This document shows, one piece after another, positions 51,506 through 61,519 of a stretch of 64,000 bases of DNA. The stretch is from Prochlorococcus sp. AG-347-E23. GTDB lineage: Bacteria > Cyanobacteriota > Cyanobacteriia > PCC-6307 > Cyanobiaceae. The notes beneath the pieces are model-generated. The model ran no database searches and was not told where the DNA came from. It saw nothing but the letters and a program-made list of their open reading frames with translations. Each line of letters starts with the position of its first letter. Within the stretch, counting starts at the first letter, position 1. The translations under genes and the position numbers were made by a program. The stretch is taken from the NCBI GenBank assembly GCA_003281685.1, contig QCBH01000004.1, positions 62,001 through 126,000 of the forward strand, written 5' to 3'.

Positions 51506-51898
51506 ATGCCAAATAACTACCGTCTTGCAAAAGTTTCTTCTCTTCTAAAGAAAGAAATAACCCTTATTTTGCAGAATGATTTGGAAAATGATCTTATTAG
51601 AAATCATTTCGTCAATATTTCTAAGATTGATTTATCAGGTGATTTGCAACACTGCAAAATTTACATAACTTCAACTGCTCAAGAGAAAGTGAGGAAAGAG
51701 ATTGTACAAAACTTGAATACTGCTAAAAGCTCTATAAGGTATAGCTTAGGAAAAAGAATAGAGATGAGAAGAGTTCCAGAGATAATTTTTAAAGAAGATG
51801 TTGTTCTTGATAAAGGATTATCAGTCTTGAAACTTATCGATGAATTAAAAAATAAAAATCAAAATAATAATTTTGAGGCAAAGGATGCCAATAGTTAA
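51506..51898 (+). CDS. rbfA: Ribosome-binding factor A
   Basis: YRLAKVSSLLKKEITLILQNDL, SIRYSLGKRIEMRRVPEIIFKEDVVLDKGLSVLKLID. Confidence 0.94.
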   Translation: MPNNYRLAKVSSLLKKEITLILQNDLENDLIRNHFVNISKIDLSGDLQHCKIYITSTAQEKVRKEIVQNLNTAKSSIRYSLGKRIEMRRVPEIIFKEDVVLDKGLSVLKLIDELKNKNQNNNFEAKDANS

Positions 51899-52682
51899 TC
51901 TACCCCTTGATCAAAGAAATATAATTATTACTCGATCAAAAGAAGGGATATTGGATATAAAAAAGATATTCACAAGCAAGGGCGCTAATGTATTTGATTT
52001 GCCTGCAATAAGTATTGGTGATCCTGATGATTTGAATCCTCTTGACGAAGTATTAAATCAAATTAATGATTTTCATTGGATTATTTTTTCTAGTAGTAAT
52101 GGGATCAAATTTGTAGATAAAAGACTTAGATACTTTAATAGTTCATTAAAAGAATGTTCTAAAAAAACAAAAATCGCCGTAGTTGGAGAAAAAACTTCAA
52201 AAACTCTTGATGATTTTGGGATTAAGGCTGATTTCATACCTCCAGAATTCGTTGCTGAAAGTTTAATTGATAATTTCCCAGTATCTGGTTATGGACTTCG
52301 AGTCTTTGTACCAAGAGTTCAAACAGGTGGTAGGGATCTTATTGCAGATCAATTTAGAAAGGCTGGTGCCCGTGTATTTGAAGTTGCTGCATATGAAACT
52401 AGGTGTCCTGACTCAATTCCGGAAGAAACACTTGATATTATTTCTAATCGAAAAGTAGATGCAATTATTTTCTCAAGCGGTAAAACCGTAGTAAATGCTG
52501 CTTTTTTACTAGAAAAAAAACTTGGTAAACAATGGTTAGAATATTTTGATCAGATTAAGTTGTTATCTATTGGACCTCAGACAACAAAAATATGTAACAA
52601 GATTTTTGGAAGAGTTGATAGTCAGGCACAAAAATATACCTTTGAAGGACTGCTAGATCAGGCAATTAATATTTTTAGTTAG
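51885..52682 (+). CDS. hemD: Uroporphyrinogen-III synthase
   Basis: RNIIITRSKEGILDIKKIFTSKGANVFDLPAI, DFHWIIFSSSNGIKF, IIFSSGKTVVNAAFLL; start at internal ATG. Confidence 0.88.
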   Translation: MPIVNLPLDQRNIIITRSKEGILDIKKIFTSKGANVFDLPAISIGDPDDLNPLDEVLNQINDFHWIIFSSSNGIKFVDKRLRYFNSSLKECSKKTKIAVVGEKTSKTLDDFGIKADFIPPEFVAESLIDNFPVSGYGLRVFVPRVQTGGRDLIADQFRKAGARVFEVAAYETRCPDSIPEETLDIISNRKVDAIIFSSGKTVVNAAFLLEKKLGKQWLEYFDQIKLLSIGPQTTKICNKIFGRVDSQAQKYTFEGLLDQAINIFS

Positions 52683-53148
52683 AAAATTTTTTTGAATAGT
52701 TCTTTTCAACTAAATCTTTGAACTTATCAATATTGACCTGTAATTCGTTTGTAACCATTTTGCCTAAGATATTTTTTTCCATAAACCGTGCAATAATTTT
52801 AGGTAGCTCATAAGTTATTGCTAAATTTACCGTTGTGATTTGATCAGTTTTACTTTCGAAAACTACTGATCCCTCAGTTGGTAAACCTCCTATAGATTTC
52901 CATTTAAGTTTGCTTTTTTCGACCCTTTCTGTAATTTGAGCTTTCCATTTAAACCTAAAGCCATTTGCAGCCAAAGTCCATTCTGTTAAATCTGGTAATG
53001 TATTAGTCTCTTCATCAACTGTTTTTACAGATTCAATCCAGCTCATCCAAAGTGACATTGAGTCTAAATCGCTCCATGTATTCCAAACATTTTCAAGAGG
53101 CGCATTAACAACTGTTATTACTTCATGTTTTAACCAAGTACCCATCAA
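52675..53148 (-). CDS. SRPBCC/START-like (polyketide cyclase-type) protein
   Basis: VITVVNAPLENVWNTWSDLDSMSLWMSWIESVK...; adjacent to zds. Confidence 0.82.
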   Translation of the reverse strand: MMGTWLKHEVITVVNAPLENVWNTWSDLDSMSLWMSWIESVKTVDEETNTLPDLTEWTLAANGFRFKWKAQITERVEKSKLKWKSIGGLPTEGSVVFESKTDQITTVNLAITYELPKIIARFMEKNILGKMVTNELQVNIDKFKDLVEKNYSKKFSN

Positions 53149-54603
53149 TTAACTGACCGCAAGATTCTTTGCTAATTCTGCTTTTTTCTCTAAAATTGCA
53201 GCAGCCGCCAAATGACCACTCATTGTAGCTCCCTCCATAGAGTCTATGTAATCTTGTTTTGTATAACTACCAGCCATGAAGAAATTAGATATTGATGTTT
53301 TTTGATTAGGTCTGAAAGGTTCCATACCGGGAGCTTCTCTATAGAGTGATTGTGGAATTTGTACTACATTACTCCAAAGCAATTTAAGGTTTTTTGAGGA
53401 TGGGAATAGACGGCGAACCTCTTTATCTATTTCTTTTGTAATTCTTTCTGTAGATCTTCCCATCCATCTATCGCCAGGAGTTAAAACACATTGGAGAAGT
53501 GATCCCATATCTTTTTTTCTATAATCTGCTGGACTCGCTAGTGCTAAATCAGCGAAACAACTGAAAGAGGCATCAGCAGAATAAAGAAGGTTATCTAATC
53601 CAATTGGTTCGTTTCCTGTATTATCTTTTTGTAATTCAGTAACCCAACCGTTATATCTTAATTGGATTGTGGCAACAGCAACAGCTCTAAGTTTTTTTAA
53701 ACCTTCAAACTCTTTAAATTGATACCATTCTTTTGGAATTATTTTTTTTATTCCAGGAACATCACAGGCAGCTAGAAATTTATCTGCAAAAACTGCCTTA
53801 ATTCCTTCAGGAGAAGATATTTTTAATTGGTTAACTGAATAAGAGGAAGATTCCTTTTCATAAATGATTTCTTCTACCTTATGGTTAAGAAGTATTTTTG
53901 CTCCTTTATTTGTGATGTAGTCGACAATAGGTTGAGTTAACCACTTATGTGGAGAACCTTTTAAAAGATTCAGTTTTGAGGCTTCTGTTTTTGAAGCAAA
54001 CATCATGAAGATAGTTAGCATGCATCTTGCTGAAATATCTTTGCAATTAATGAAACCTAAAGCATATGCGATAGGATCCCACATTCTTTCTAAGCTTTTT
54101 TCACTTCCACCATGGTTTAGAAACCATTCCTTAAAACTGATTTTATCTAGATCTCTAATTATTTTCATTGCACCTTCATAGTCTATCAATCCTCTAACTA
54201 TTGGGCTTGTTCCTAAAGCTAAGGCATTTCTGAACTTATCTACCCAAGTAAGTTGTTCGGTGGTAAAAAAAGCTTTAAGTCCATTAAAAGGAGCACCTAA
54301 AGGGAATCTGAAGTCTAAAGATTTTAAATTACCACCATTATTGATAAATAGATGAGTATGATCTTTCGGGAGTAAATTGTTTAGAGCTCCCACTTTTTTC
54401 ATTAATTTGAAAAGATTTGCATAATTGTAAAAAAATACATGTAAACCCATTTCTATGTGGTTGCCATCCTTATCTTCCCAACTTCCAACTTTACCTCCCC
54501 AAAATGACCTGCTTTCGTAAATTTCTACTTCGTGACCTTCATCAACTAAATTGACTGCTGCTGTAAGACCAGCCAATCCAGAACCAACTATTGCAATTTT
54601 CAC
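53149..54603 (-). CDS. zds: 9,9'-di-cis-zeta-carotene desaturase
   Basis: [91 protein letters not shown]. Confidence 0.95.
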   Translation of the reverse strand: MKIAIVGSGLAGLTAAVNLVDEGHEVEIYESRSFWGGKVGSWEDKDGNHIEMGLHVFFYNYANLFKLMKKVGALNNLLPKDHTHLFINNGGNLKSLDFRFPLGAPFNGLKAFFTTEQLTWVDKFRNALALGTSPIVRGLIDYEGAMKIIRDLDKISFKEWFLNHGGSEKSLERMWDPIAYALGFINCKDISARCMLTIFMMFASKTEASKLNLLKGSPHKWLTQPIVDYITNKGAKILLNHKVEEIIYEKESSSYSVNQLKISSPEGIKAVFADKFLAACDVPGIKKIIPKEWYQFKEFEGLKKLRAVAVATIQLRYNGWVTELQKDNTGNEPIGLDNLLYSADASFSCFADLALASPADYRKKDMGSLLQCVLTPGDRWMGRSTERITKEIDKEVRRLFPSSKNLKLLWSNVVQIPQSLYREAPGMEPFRPNQKTSISNFFMAGSYTKQDYIDSMEGATMSGHLAAAAILEKKAELAKNLAVS

Positions 54604-54699
54604 TTTTTCTTACAATTATAACAAATCAAGTTTGGATAATGTTTGTTCTATGCATCTTATCGATTAAGTTTTTATATTGTAAATAGTAGAAATCCTTTG

Positions 54700-55095
54700 T
54701 TTATGGAAAATGTAGAAGTTAAGCAGGAAATTAAAAATTCTGATGATGGCAAAGGTATATTAATTACGAATGATGCTATAGAGCAAATTTCAAATTTATT
54801 GAAGGGCCAAAGTGATAAAAAAGCACTAAGGGTAGGTGTAAGGTCAGGCGGTTGTAGTGGGATGAGTTATACGATGGATTTTATAGGAACTAATGAAATA
54901 AATCCTAATGATAAAGTTTATGATTATTCATTAAAAGCTGATCAAAGCTTTCAAGTGGTTTGTGATCCGAAAAGTCTTTTATATATTTATGGAATGCAAT
55001 TAGATTTTAGTAAGGAATTAATTGGAGGTGGCTTTAATTTTGTAAATCCCAATGCTTCACAAACTTGTGGTTGTGGCAGCTCCTTTGCAGTTTAA
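54700..55095 (+). CDS. A-type Fe-S cluster carrier (SufA/IscA/ErpA-like)
   Basis: ALRVGVRSGGCSGMSYTMDF...NFVNPNASQTCGCGSSFAV (three conserved Cys); internal ATG start. Confidence 0.93.
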   Translation, partial: FMENVEVKQEIKNSDDGKGILITNDAIEQISNLLKGQSDKKALRVGVRSGGCSGMSYTMDFIGTNEINPNDKVYDYSLKADQSFQVVCDPKSLLYIYGMQLDFSKELIGGGFNFVNPNASQTCGCGSSFAV

Positions 55096-55101
55096 TAAAT
55101 A

Positions 55102-55530
55102 ATGAATAACGAAATTAATCCTATCGAAGAGGATTTTAATGCAGCTCTATCTAGATATAAAGCAGGACAAGATTTAATTCCAATCGTTCAAGATTTTCAA
55201 AAAATTATACAGCAAATTCCAAATCATTTTGCTGCCTGGACTTGTTTATCATGGCTCCAATTACTTTTGAAAAATAATGAAGAAGCTTTGTCAGCTGCTA
55301 GACAAGCTGTTCGATTAAATCAGCAAGATCCACAAGCAAGAATGAATTTGTCTTTAGCTCTTTTGGCTACTAATAATAAAGGTGTTAGGGATCATATTGA
55401 GTTAATAAAAAAAATGTCTATGATGATGCCAGATGTAAAAAGTGAGTTGAAAGAATCTGTTGAAGACGGATTAGGTAGATATCCAGATTGGCCCGAGTTA
55501 ACCAAAGTAAAAAAATGGTTGGAATTTTAA
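55102..55530 (+). CDS. TPR-like small protein
   Basis: HFAAWTCLSWLQLLLKNNEEALSAARQAVRLNQQDPQARMNLSLALL. Confidence 0.8.
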   Translation: MNNEINPIEEDFNAALSRYKAGQDLIPIVQDFQKIIQQIPNHFAAWTCLSWLQLLLKNNEEALSAARQAVRLNQQDPQARMNLSLALLATNNKGVRDHIELIKKMSMMMPDVKSELKESVEDGLGRYPDWPELTKVKKWLEF

Positions 55531-55531
55531 A

Positions 55532-56734
55532 TTGTTTAAAATTTTAATATTAAGTAATGGGCATGGAGAAGATCTATCTGGAAGTCTTATAGCTAAGCAA
55601 TTCGTAAAAAGCGGTTATAATGTCCATGCTTTGCCAATTGTTGGTGTGGGAAACCATTACGAAAAAGAAAAAATTAAGATTATTGGTAAAACCAAAGAAT
55701 TTAGTACTGGAGGAATTGGCTATAATTCTTTGAAGGGAAGACTAACTGAGATATTAGGAGGAGAAATATTTTATTTTCTAAAAAGATTATATTTAACTTT
55801 TAAAATAAGAAAAAAATATGATTATTTTTTTGTAGTTGGAGATATTGTGCCAGTTTTTTTTGCATGGTTTTGTAAGAAAGATTTTTTTACATATCTAGTC
55901 GCTTATTCCAGTCATTATGAAGGGAAGTTAAAATTACCATGGCCTTCCAAATTTTTTTTACTTTCACAAAAAGCAAAAAAAATTTATACGAGAGATTCCC
56001 TTACAGCTAATGATTTAACTTTGCAATTAAAAAAGAAAGTGTCTTTTTTAGGTAACCCATTTATGGATAAGTTTTTTTCTAGAAACAAAGAATTAAAGAA
56101 AGCTGAATTTAGTATTGGATTATTTCCAGGAAGTCGATTCCCTGAGACTTTAGATAATTTTGTATTGATTTTAGATGTATTAGAGGCATTATCAGATTTA
56201 AGATATTTTCAAAAAATTAAGTTTAATTTTGCAATAGTTAATTCTCTTTCTTCATTTAAGATAAAAGAGATATTTCAAAAAAGAGGATGGTTAAAACTAG
56301 AAAACATAAAAGATAATAATCTCTTGAAATTCCAATATAAATTTTTAGAAGTGAGTATGTATTGGAATAATTTTGACAAAATATTATTGAAAAGTAGTTG
56401 CTGTATCAGCATGGCAGGAACAGCAGCAGAGCAAGCGATTGGATTAGGAAAACCGGTTATTCAGATTGAAGGTAAAGGTCCACAATTTACAAAAACTTTT
56501 GCAGAAGCGCAAAGACGTCTGCTTGGAAAATATGTTTTTTGTGCCAGTAATTATAAAGATAAGAATGATCAAATCAATCAGACAATAAAATTGATCATTA
56601 AAATTATATATCTTATAAAGCTTAATAAGAAGTTTATGATCTCATGTAATGAAAATGCCAAAAAAAGACTAGGTGAAAATAAAGCTTGTCTTAAAATGGT
56701 TGATGATATGAATATTATTATAAAAAATGACTAA
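55532..56734 (+). CDS. Lipid-A-disaccharide synthase-related protein (TIGR03492-like)
   Basis: ILILSNGHGEDLSGSLIAKQFVKSGYNVHALPIVGVG, LFPGSRFPETLDN, CISMAGTAAEQAIGLGKPVIQIEGKGPQFT. Confidence 0.85.
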   Translation: MFKILILSNGHGEDLSGSLIAKQFVKSGYNVHALPIVGVGNHYEKEKIKIIGKTKEFSTGGIGYNSLKGRLTEILGGEIFYFLKRLYLTFKIRKKYDYFFVVGDIVPVFFAWFCKKDFFTYLVAYSSHYEGKLKLPWPSKFFLLSQKAKKIYTRDSLTANDLTLQLKKKVSFLGNPFMDKFFSRNKELKKAEFSIGLFPGSRFPETLDNFVLILDVLEALSDLRYFQKIKFNFAIVNSLSSFKIKEIFQKRGWLKLENIKDNNLLKFQYKFLEVSMYWNNFDKILLKSSCCISMAGTAAEQAIGLGKPVIQIEGKGPQFTKTFAEAQRRLLGKYVFCASNYKDKNDQINQTIKLIIKIIYLIKLNKKFMISCNENAKKRLGENKACLKMVDDMNIIIKND

Positions 56735-56996
56735 GGAAAATAATCAAAATAAGTTAAAACAAATTATCGATAATTTGTTATTAATAAATTTATTTACAGT
56801 CATTTTTTTTGCAATATTTTTTATTTTTGCAATCATCATGCAATTAAATGGCATATTTATTTTTATTAATTTTATTCAGATAGTTTGGAATCCTCTTGTA
56901 GTTCCATTGATAACAATTTTTATTATTGGTTCTTTAGTTAACGGTATCAATTCTTGGTGGAGGCGTAAATTGCTTTCTCAAGAAGAGGATATTTAA
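56727..56996 (+). CDS. Small two-TM hypothetical protein
   Basis: 89 aa, two hydrophobic segments; 8-bp overlap with the upstream gene. Confidence 0.65.
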   Translation: MTKENNQNKLKQIIDNLLLINLFTVIFFAIFFIFAIIMQLNGIFIFINFIQIVWNPLVVPLITIFIIGSLVNGINSWWRRKLLSQEEDI

Positions 56997-57873
56997 AAGT
57001 AAAATTTTTGAGTTTACTGCTCATTACTTTTTGTCCTTCTAATACAACTTTTGCTCCATCTCCTAACAATATTTTTAAAACCGCTCCAGGTACTGGAAGT
57101 AAATTAGGTCTATTCAGACATTTGCCTAAAGTCTGAGAAAAGTCTTTCATTAATACTGGATTTGGTGCAACAGCATTAAATACTCCCGAATACTTTTTAT
57201 CAACTAATGCTTGAGTAATTAATGCACATAAATCAGTTCTATGAATCCAGCTCATCCATTGCTTACCATCTCCAATTGGCCCACCTAATCCAACTTTAAA
57301 TATAGGAAGCATTTTTCCTAATGCGCCTCCATCTGACTCTAGAACAATTCCAATTCTAAAAATAACTAACCTTGAGAAAAATGGTTTTTTAGCAGCGACC
57401 ACTTCCCATTTATTGCAAAGATTAGCTAAAAAGTCTTTTCCTCCAATACTATTTTCAGTGAATTCACCAGACAAACTTGTACCGTAATAACCTATTGCTG
57501 ATCCATTTATAATGACTTTTGGGTTTATTTTTAAATTTTTAAGGGTCTTCATCATAAATTTCGTGGTATTAATTCGACTATTTTCAATCTCCTGTTTTTG
57601 TTCAGAAGTCCATTTTTTTTCTGCTATGGGTTCTCCCATCAAGTTAATAATTCCATCTGTCTCTTTTAAAATATTGAGAAGATTTTGGTTATTCCAGTTT
57701 TTTTCTTTTGATAAATCTATTTGAAAAAATTTAAACTTATTGAAATCTAAATCAACCTTTAATTTACTAATGGGTTTTCTACTTACAATGTATATTTCGT
57801 GATTTTCTTTGAGTAGTGTTGGTACTAATTCTTTACCAACAAATCCAGTGCAGCCAAGTAGTAAAAGACGCAT
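56947..57873 (-). CDS. TIGR01777-type NAD-dependent epimerase
   Basis: MRLLLLGCTGFVGKELVPTLLKENHEIYIVSRKP, GIINLMGEPIAEKKWTSEQKQEIENSRINTTKFM, INGSAIGYYGTSLSGEFTE. Confidence 0.94.
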   Translation of the reverse strand: MRLLLLGCTGFVGKELVPTLLKENHEIYIVSRKPISKLKVDLDFNKFKFFQIDLSKEKNWNNQNLLNILKETDGIINLMGEPIAEKKWTSEQKQEIENSRINTTKFMMKTLKNLKINPKVIINGSAIGYYGTSLSGEFTENSIGGKDFLANLCNKWEVVAAKKPFFSRLVIFRIGIVLESDGGALGKMLPIFKVGLGGPIGDGKQWMSWIHRTDLCALITQALVDKKYSGVFNAVAPNPVLMKDFSQTLGKCLNRPNLLPVPGAVLKILLGDGAKVVLEGQKVMSSKLKNFTFKYPLLEKAIYASTKN

Positions 57874-58009
57874 ATCATATAGATGTTTATCATTTAAGGC
57901 TATTAAATTTTTTAGACGTTTGTAATTATTATTCCGTTATAAATTTTTTTCAATATTTTTCAAACAAGTTTTTGTATAATAAAATTCAAATAACTTTCTT
58001 GAATTTACT

Positions 58010-58246
58010 ATGACAGATTCTATTCCAAATAAACCTCTTAAGAAAGGAAGCTTAGTTTTTGTCGATAGAGAAAATTATATAAAAAGTATCGAAGCCCTAG
58101 CCAGTGATAATGATATACCTAATTATGTCTTTGAAGGTCCAGGAGAGATTCTTACACTCAAAGACGAATATGCTCAGGTTCGATGGCGCAGACCTGTTCC
58201 AGATGTTTGGTTGAAATTAGATCAACTTAAAGAATATACTCAATAA
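58010..58246 (+). CDS. ndhO: NAD(P)H-quinone oxidoreductase subunit O
   Basis: KPLKKGSLVFVDRENYIKSIEALASDNDIPNYVFEGPGEILTLKDEYAQVRWRRPVPDVWLKLDQL. Confidence 0.92.
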   Translation: MTDSIPNKPLKKGSLVFVDRENYIKSIEALASDNDIPNYVFEGPGEILTLKDEYAQVRWRRPVPDVWLKLDQLKEYTQ

Positions 58247-58257
58247 AATTTTTATAT

Positions 58258-58935
58258 CTAAAAGTTTTTATTTTTTTTCTCTGTAGACATCTTTGATTGG
58301 ATTCTTTTGGCTTCTTTGATCATTTCTTTGCCATCAAATAAGTAATTATCTACGTATCCTTGTGTATATCTATCAAATTCTGATAGCGCATCTTTAACTT
58401 GTGAAAAACAATGATAAAGATTGAGGCCTAAAGCTGAAATAGACTTTGGAACTATTTTTTTGTTATAAATTTTTTCAACTTTTTCTATTTTCTTTTGTGA
58501 AAGAATTATGTAATTGCAAAAATTTTCCATTAGTTGGTCATCATATGGATCTGCAGATAGTTCTTTTATTTCGTTATTCAAAGGTTTAATTATTTGACTA
58601 ATTAATCTATTTATCGGACTATAAATTTCTTTAATCCATGTTTCAACTTCTTTGTCTTTAATTGAAGAATTATGTTTTTTTGAATTAAATTTCTCTTCCC
58701 AATTTTCATTTGATGAATCAAAAGATGAACTAGAAGAGAAAAAACTGCTATCGTATTGTTTCTTTTTGATAGGGTCATTAAGGGTTTCCCAAGCATTTTG
58801 TATTGCAAGAAAACGTTCTTTCTTGCCGCCCGCATCAGGATGATGTTGCTTAACTAAAGAGCGATATGAAGATTTAATTTCACTTCTGGTCGCATCTTTT
58901 TTGATACCTAATTCTTCATAAAAATTTTTCCCCAT
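58258..58935 (-). CDS. J-domain (DnaJ-like) protein
   Basis: NFYEELGIKKDATRSEIKSSYRSLVKQHHPDAGGKKERFLAIQNAWETLNDPIKKKQYD; start at MGKNF. Confidence 0.9.
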   Translation of the reverse strand: MGKNFYEELGIKKDATRSEIKSSYRSLVKQHHPDAGGKKERFLAIQNAWETLNDPIKKKQYDSSFFSSSSSFDSSNENWEEKFNSKKHNSSIKDKEVETWIKEIYSPINRLISQIIKPLNNEIKELSADPYDDQLMENFCNYIILSQKKIEKVEKIYNKKIVPKSISALGLNLYHCFSQVKDALSEFDRYTQGYVDNYLFDGKEMIKEAKRIQSKMSTEKKNKNF

Positions 58936-58951
58936 TTTTATAAAATATGCA

Positions 58952-59920
58952 CTAAAGGTAACCATCTTTTCTGGCTTGAATTGAGGTATTAGATTCAAAC
59001 ATTGCTGTTGATAAATATCTTTCTCCAAAACTTGGAAGAATAACTATCAATCTTTTATTCATTAGTTCTTTTCTTTTGCCAATTTTTATGGTTGCTGCTA
59101 AAGCTGCACCGCTACTGATGCCAGATAAAAGACCTTCCAATCGGGCTAATAAACGCCCATAATAAAATGCTTCATCGTCATCTACTTTTATAATTTCATC
59201 AATTAATTTAGTATTAAGTACTTTCGGTACGAAACCCGCTCCAATTCCTTGAATCGAATGAGATCCTGCTTTTTCTCCCGAAATCACAGCACTTTTTTTG
59301 GGCTCTACGGCATAAATTTTGCAATTTGGATTAACTTTTTTCAAAAAACGTGCACAACCAGTGATTGTTCCTCCCGTGCCTACTCCTGTAACTAGTCCAT
59401 CTAAATTGTTATTGGATTGGGACCATATTTCTTGGGCCGTTGTTCTTTCATGAATATCTGGATTAGCAAAGTTTTCAAACTGATTAAATTGATAGCTACT
59501 TGCAATGGTTGAAGACAATTCATTAGCTAAATCTAAAGCTCCTTTCATTCCGTCTTTCCCCGGTGTTAGCTGTAATTCAGCTCCATATGCTCTCAACATT
59601 GCCCTTCTCTCAATACTCATCGTATCCGGCATAGTTAATATCAATTTATAGCCTTTTGCTGCGGCAACCATTGCTAATGCAATGCCAGTATTCCCACTAG
59701 TTGCTTCAATTAAAGTTGTTTTATCTGGTGTTATCAATCCTTCTTTTTCAGCTTTACATAACATTGAATAAGCGATCCGATCCTTAACTGAAGCTGATGG
59801 ATTGAAACTTTCTAGTTTAGCTATTATTTCTGGATAACAATCAAAATACTTTCTGATTCGATTTAATTTAACTAATGGGGTATTTCCAACTAAAGAAGTT
59901 ATATCATTTGCTATTTCCAT
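58952..59920 (-). CDS. cysK: Cysteine synthase A
   Basis: SLVGNTPLVKLNRI, FNPSASVKDRIAYSM, LIEATSGNTGIALAMVAAAKGYKLILTMPDTMSIERR, GTGGTITGCARFLK; start at MEIAND. Confidence 0.94.
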   Translation of the reverse strand: MEIANDITSLVGNTPLVKLNRIRKYFDCYPEIIAKLESFNPSASVKDRIAYSMLCKAEKEGLITPDKTTLIEATSGNTGIALAMVAAAKGYKLILTMPDTMSIERRAMLRAYGAELQLTPGKDGMKGALDLANELSSTIASSYQFNQFENFANPDIHERTTAQEIWSQSNNNLDGLVTGVGTGGTITGCARFLKKVNPNCKIYAVEPKKSAVISGEKAGSHSIQGIGAGFVPKVLNTKLIDEIIKVDDDEAFYYGRLLARLEGLLSGISSGAALAATIKIGKRKELMNKRLIVILPSFGERYLSTAMFESNTSIQARKDGYL

Positions 59921-60064
59921 GAAATTATTTTTTAAATCCAAAATAAAATCTCCTACACTCATAATAATTGTATTTAAAGATCTTTTAAATAATTTTCTCA
60001 AAAGAATTTAATTTAAATAACTTCCTACTGAAAATATTTAGTAATATAAAAAGTAGTTTTTATT

Positions 60065-60343
60065 ATGATTATGTATTCATTAGAACTAAGTATGAGATAT
60101 TCACCTTTTCCACTATCAATTCAGAAGAAAGAATTTGATGATGTTAAACGAATTTATGATGAAATAAAAAGTTCTATGAATGAAAATTTAGAATCATCAA
60201 ACTTGATCGAATTAAGGTGTGACAAAGTGCAAGATAAATTAATTGCTGTAAGAGCTAAAGAAATCATTTCTGTTCAGATATATGAAAAATCGTCAGTAGC
60301 AGGAGGATCTAAAAGACCAGGATTCTCTCTCAACATAGATTGA
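60065..60343 (+). CDS. Conserved hypothetical protein
   Basis: MIMYSLELSMRYSPFPLSIQKKEFDDVKRIYDEIKSSM...LIELRCDKVQDKLIAVRAKEIISVQIYEKS. Confidence 0.7.
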   Translation: MIMYSLELSMRYSPFPLSIQKKEFDDVKRIYDEIKSSMNENLESSNLIELRCDKVQDKLIAVRAKEIISVQIYEKSSVAGGSKRPGFSLNID

Positions 60344-61026
60344 TAGAATTTATGCGAGATCCCCTGGAAAATGAAATACCTCATATTAATTTCAAAGATG
60401 TTTCTTTTTCATATCCTGGAGAAAAAGAAAATTTAATTATTAAATGTAACTTTTCAATCAAAAGACCTGGTTTTTGGATGGTCGTAGGTAAAAACGGGAG
60501 CGGAAAAAGTACTCTTTTAAAATTAATTAATGGAATAATTTTACCCAAAAATGGTGTCATTGAGTCTAATGCAAATATTGGCATGGTGTTTCAAAACCCT
60601 GATCATCAAATATTGATGCCAAATTGTAGGAGTGAACTTCTTATTAATATTAATCGGAATATAAGACAAAATGAAATTAATAAAAAAATTGAATATGTGC
60701 TTGATCAGGTAGGAATGACTGGTTTTGAAAAAAGGCCAGTTCATACTTTGAGCGGTGGACAAAAACAACGCTTAACTATCGCATGCGCTCTGATTAGTAA
60801 TAGAAATTTTATTCTTTTAGATGAGCCTACAGCGTTACTTGATCAAACCAGCCAATTAAAAGTTTTACAAACTATTAAAAAACTTACAAGTGATCACAAA
60901 AAACCTTTATCAGCTTTGTGGATTACTCATCGTTATGAAGAATTAACTTATGCTGATGCAGTAGCAGAGTTGAACAACGGTTTTTTATCTAGCTGGCAAC
61001 ATCCATCAAAATTTCAATATAATTAA
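60340..61026 (+). CDS. ABC transporter ATP-binding protein (CbiO/ECF-like)
   Basis: MVVGKNGSGKSTLLKLINGII, GMVFQNPDHQILMPNC, HTLSGGQKQRLTIACALISNRNFILLDEPTALLD; ATG 60352 is a possible start. Confidence 0.88.
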   Translation: MIEFMRDPLENEIPHINFKDVSFSYPGEKENLIIKCNFSIKRPGFWMVVGKNGSGKSTLLKLINGIILPKNGVIESNANIGMVFQNPDHQILMPNCRSELLININRNIRQNEINKKIEYVLDQVGMTGFEKRPVHTLSGGQKQRLTIACALISNRNFILLDEPTALLDQTSQLKVLQTIKKLTSDHKKPLSALWITHRYEELTYADAVAELNNGFLSSWQHPSKFQYN

Positions 61027-61076
61027 AATCTTGCACTTGTCATAAGGTACTTTAAAGAGCTAAATTCATTTTATAT

Positions 61077-61148
<72 letters not shown>

Positions 61149-61173
61149 TTCCAGTTCACTCTAAATAAACCAT

Positions 61174-61209
61174 AAGAACTCATGAGAAATCAGTAGAGTT
61201 CTTTTTTTT
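61174..61209 (+). terminator. Rho-independent-like terminator after tRNA-Asn
   Basis: AAGAACTC ... GAGTTCTT perfect 8-bp stem followed by T run. Confidence 0.65.
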
Positions 61210-61325
61210 GGACTTTATGAAGACATTACATTTGTGGTGGTGATGTGGTGGTTAAAATCAACCAAATCACTCAATTTCTTGCTTCAGATTGATTCAGGTG
61301 ACTGCAGTTTGATTCAAAACGACTT

Positions 61326-61341
61326 CCGCCCGGGGAGTTCC
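61326..61341. repeat. Direct repeat copy 2 (att-like tRNA-Asn 3' fragment): CCGCCCGGGGAGTTCC
   Basis: 16-bp exact match to 61137-61152; GC-rich in an AT-rich intergenic region. Confidence 0.9.
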
Positions 61342-61361
61342 TTAACAAATTCAAGAAATAT

Positions 61362-61389
61362 AAAGAGACCTCATAAGTCTCTTTTTTTG
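61362..61389 (+). terminator. Terminator-like hairpin downstream of the tRNA-Asn fragment
   Basis: AAAGAGAC-CTCATAA-GTCTCTTT followed by T run. Confidence 0.6.
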
Positions 61390-61519
61390 TTTTTATAACA
61401 GTAATTAGAACAATTACTGAATTCTCCACAAAAATAAGCTCTTTGATTGATTGTCATTTTTTAAAATTTAGAAATATTTTTGTTTATATCCTTTGAATTA
61501 CGACACCATTCAGGAGATT

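Noticed and set aside
58936-59028. Upstream start of the DnaJ-like ORF overlapping cysK by 77 bp
   Set aside because: The J domain begins at MGKNFYEELG; the upstream 31 aa are antisense-free but in-frame with the cysK tail and look like spurious extension.
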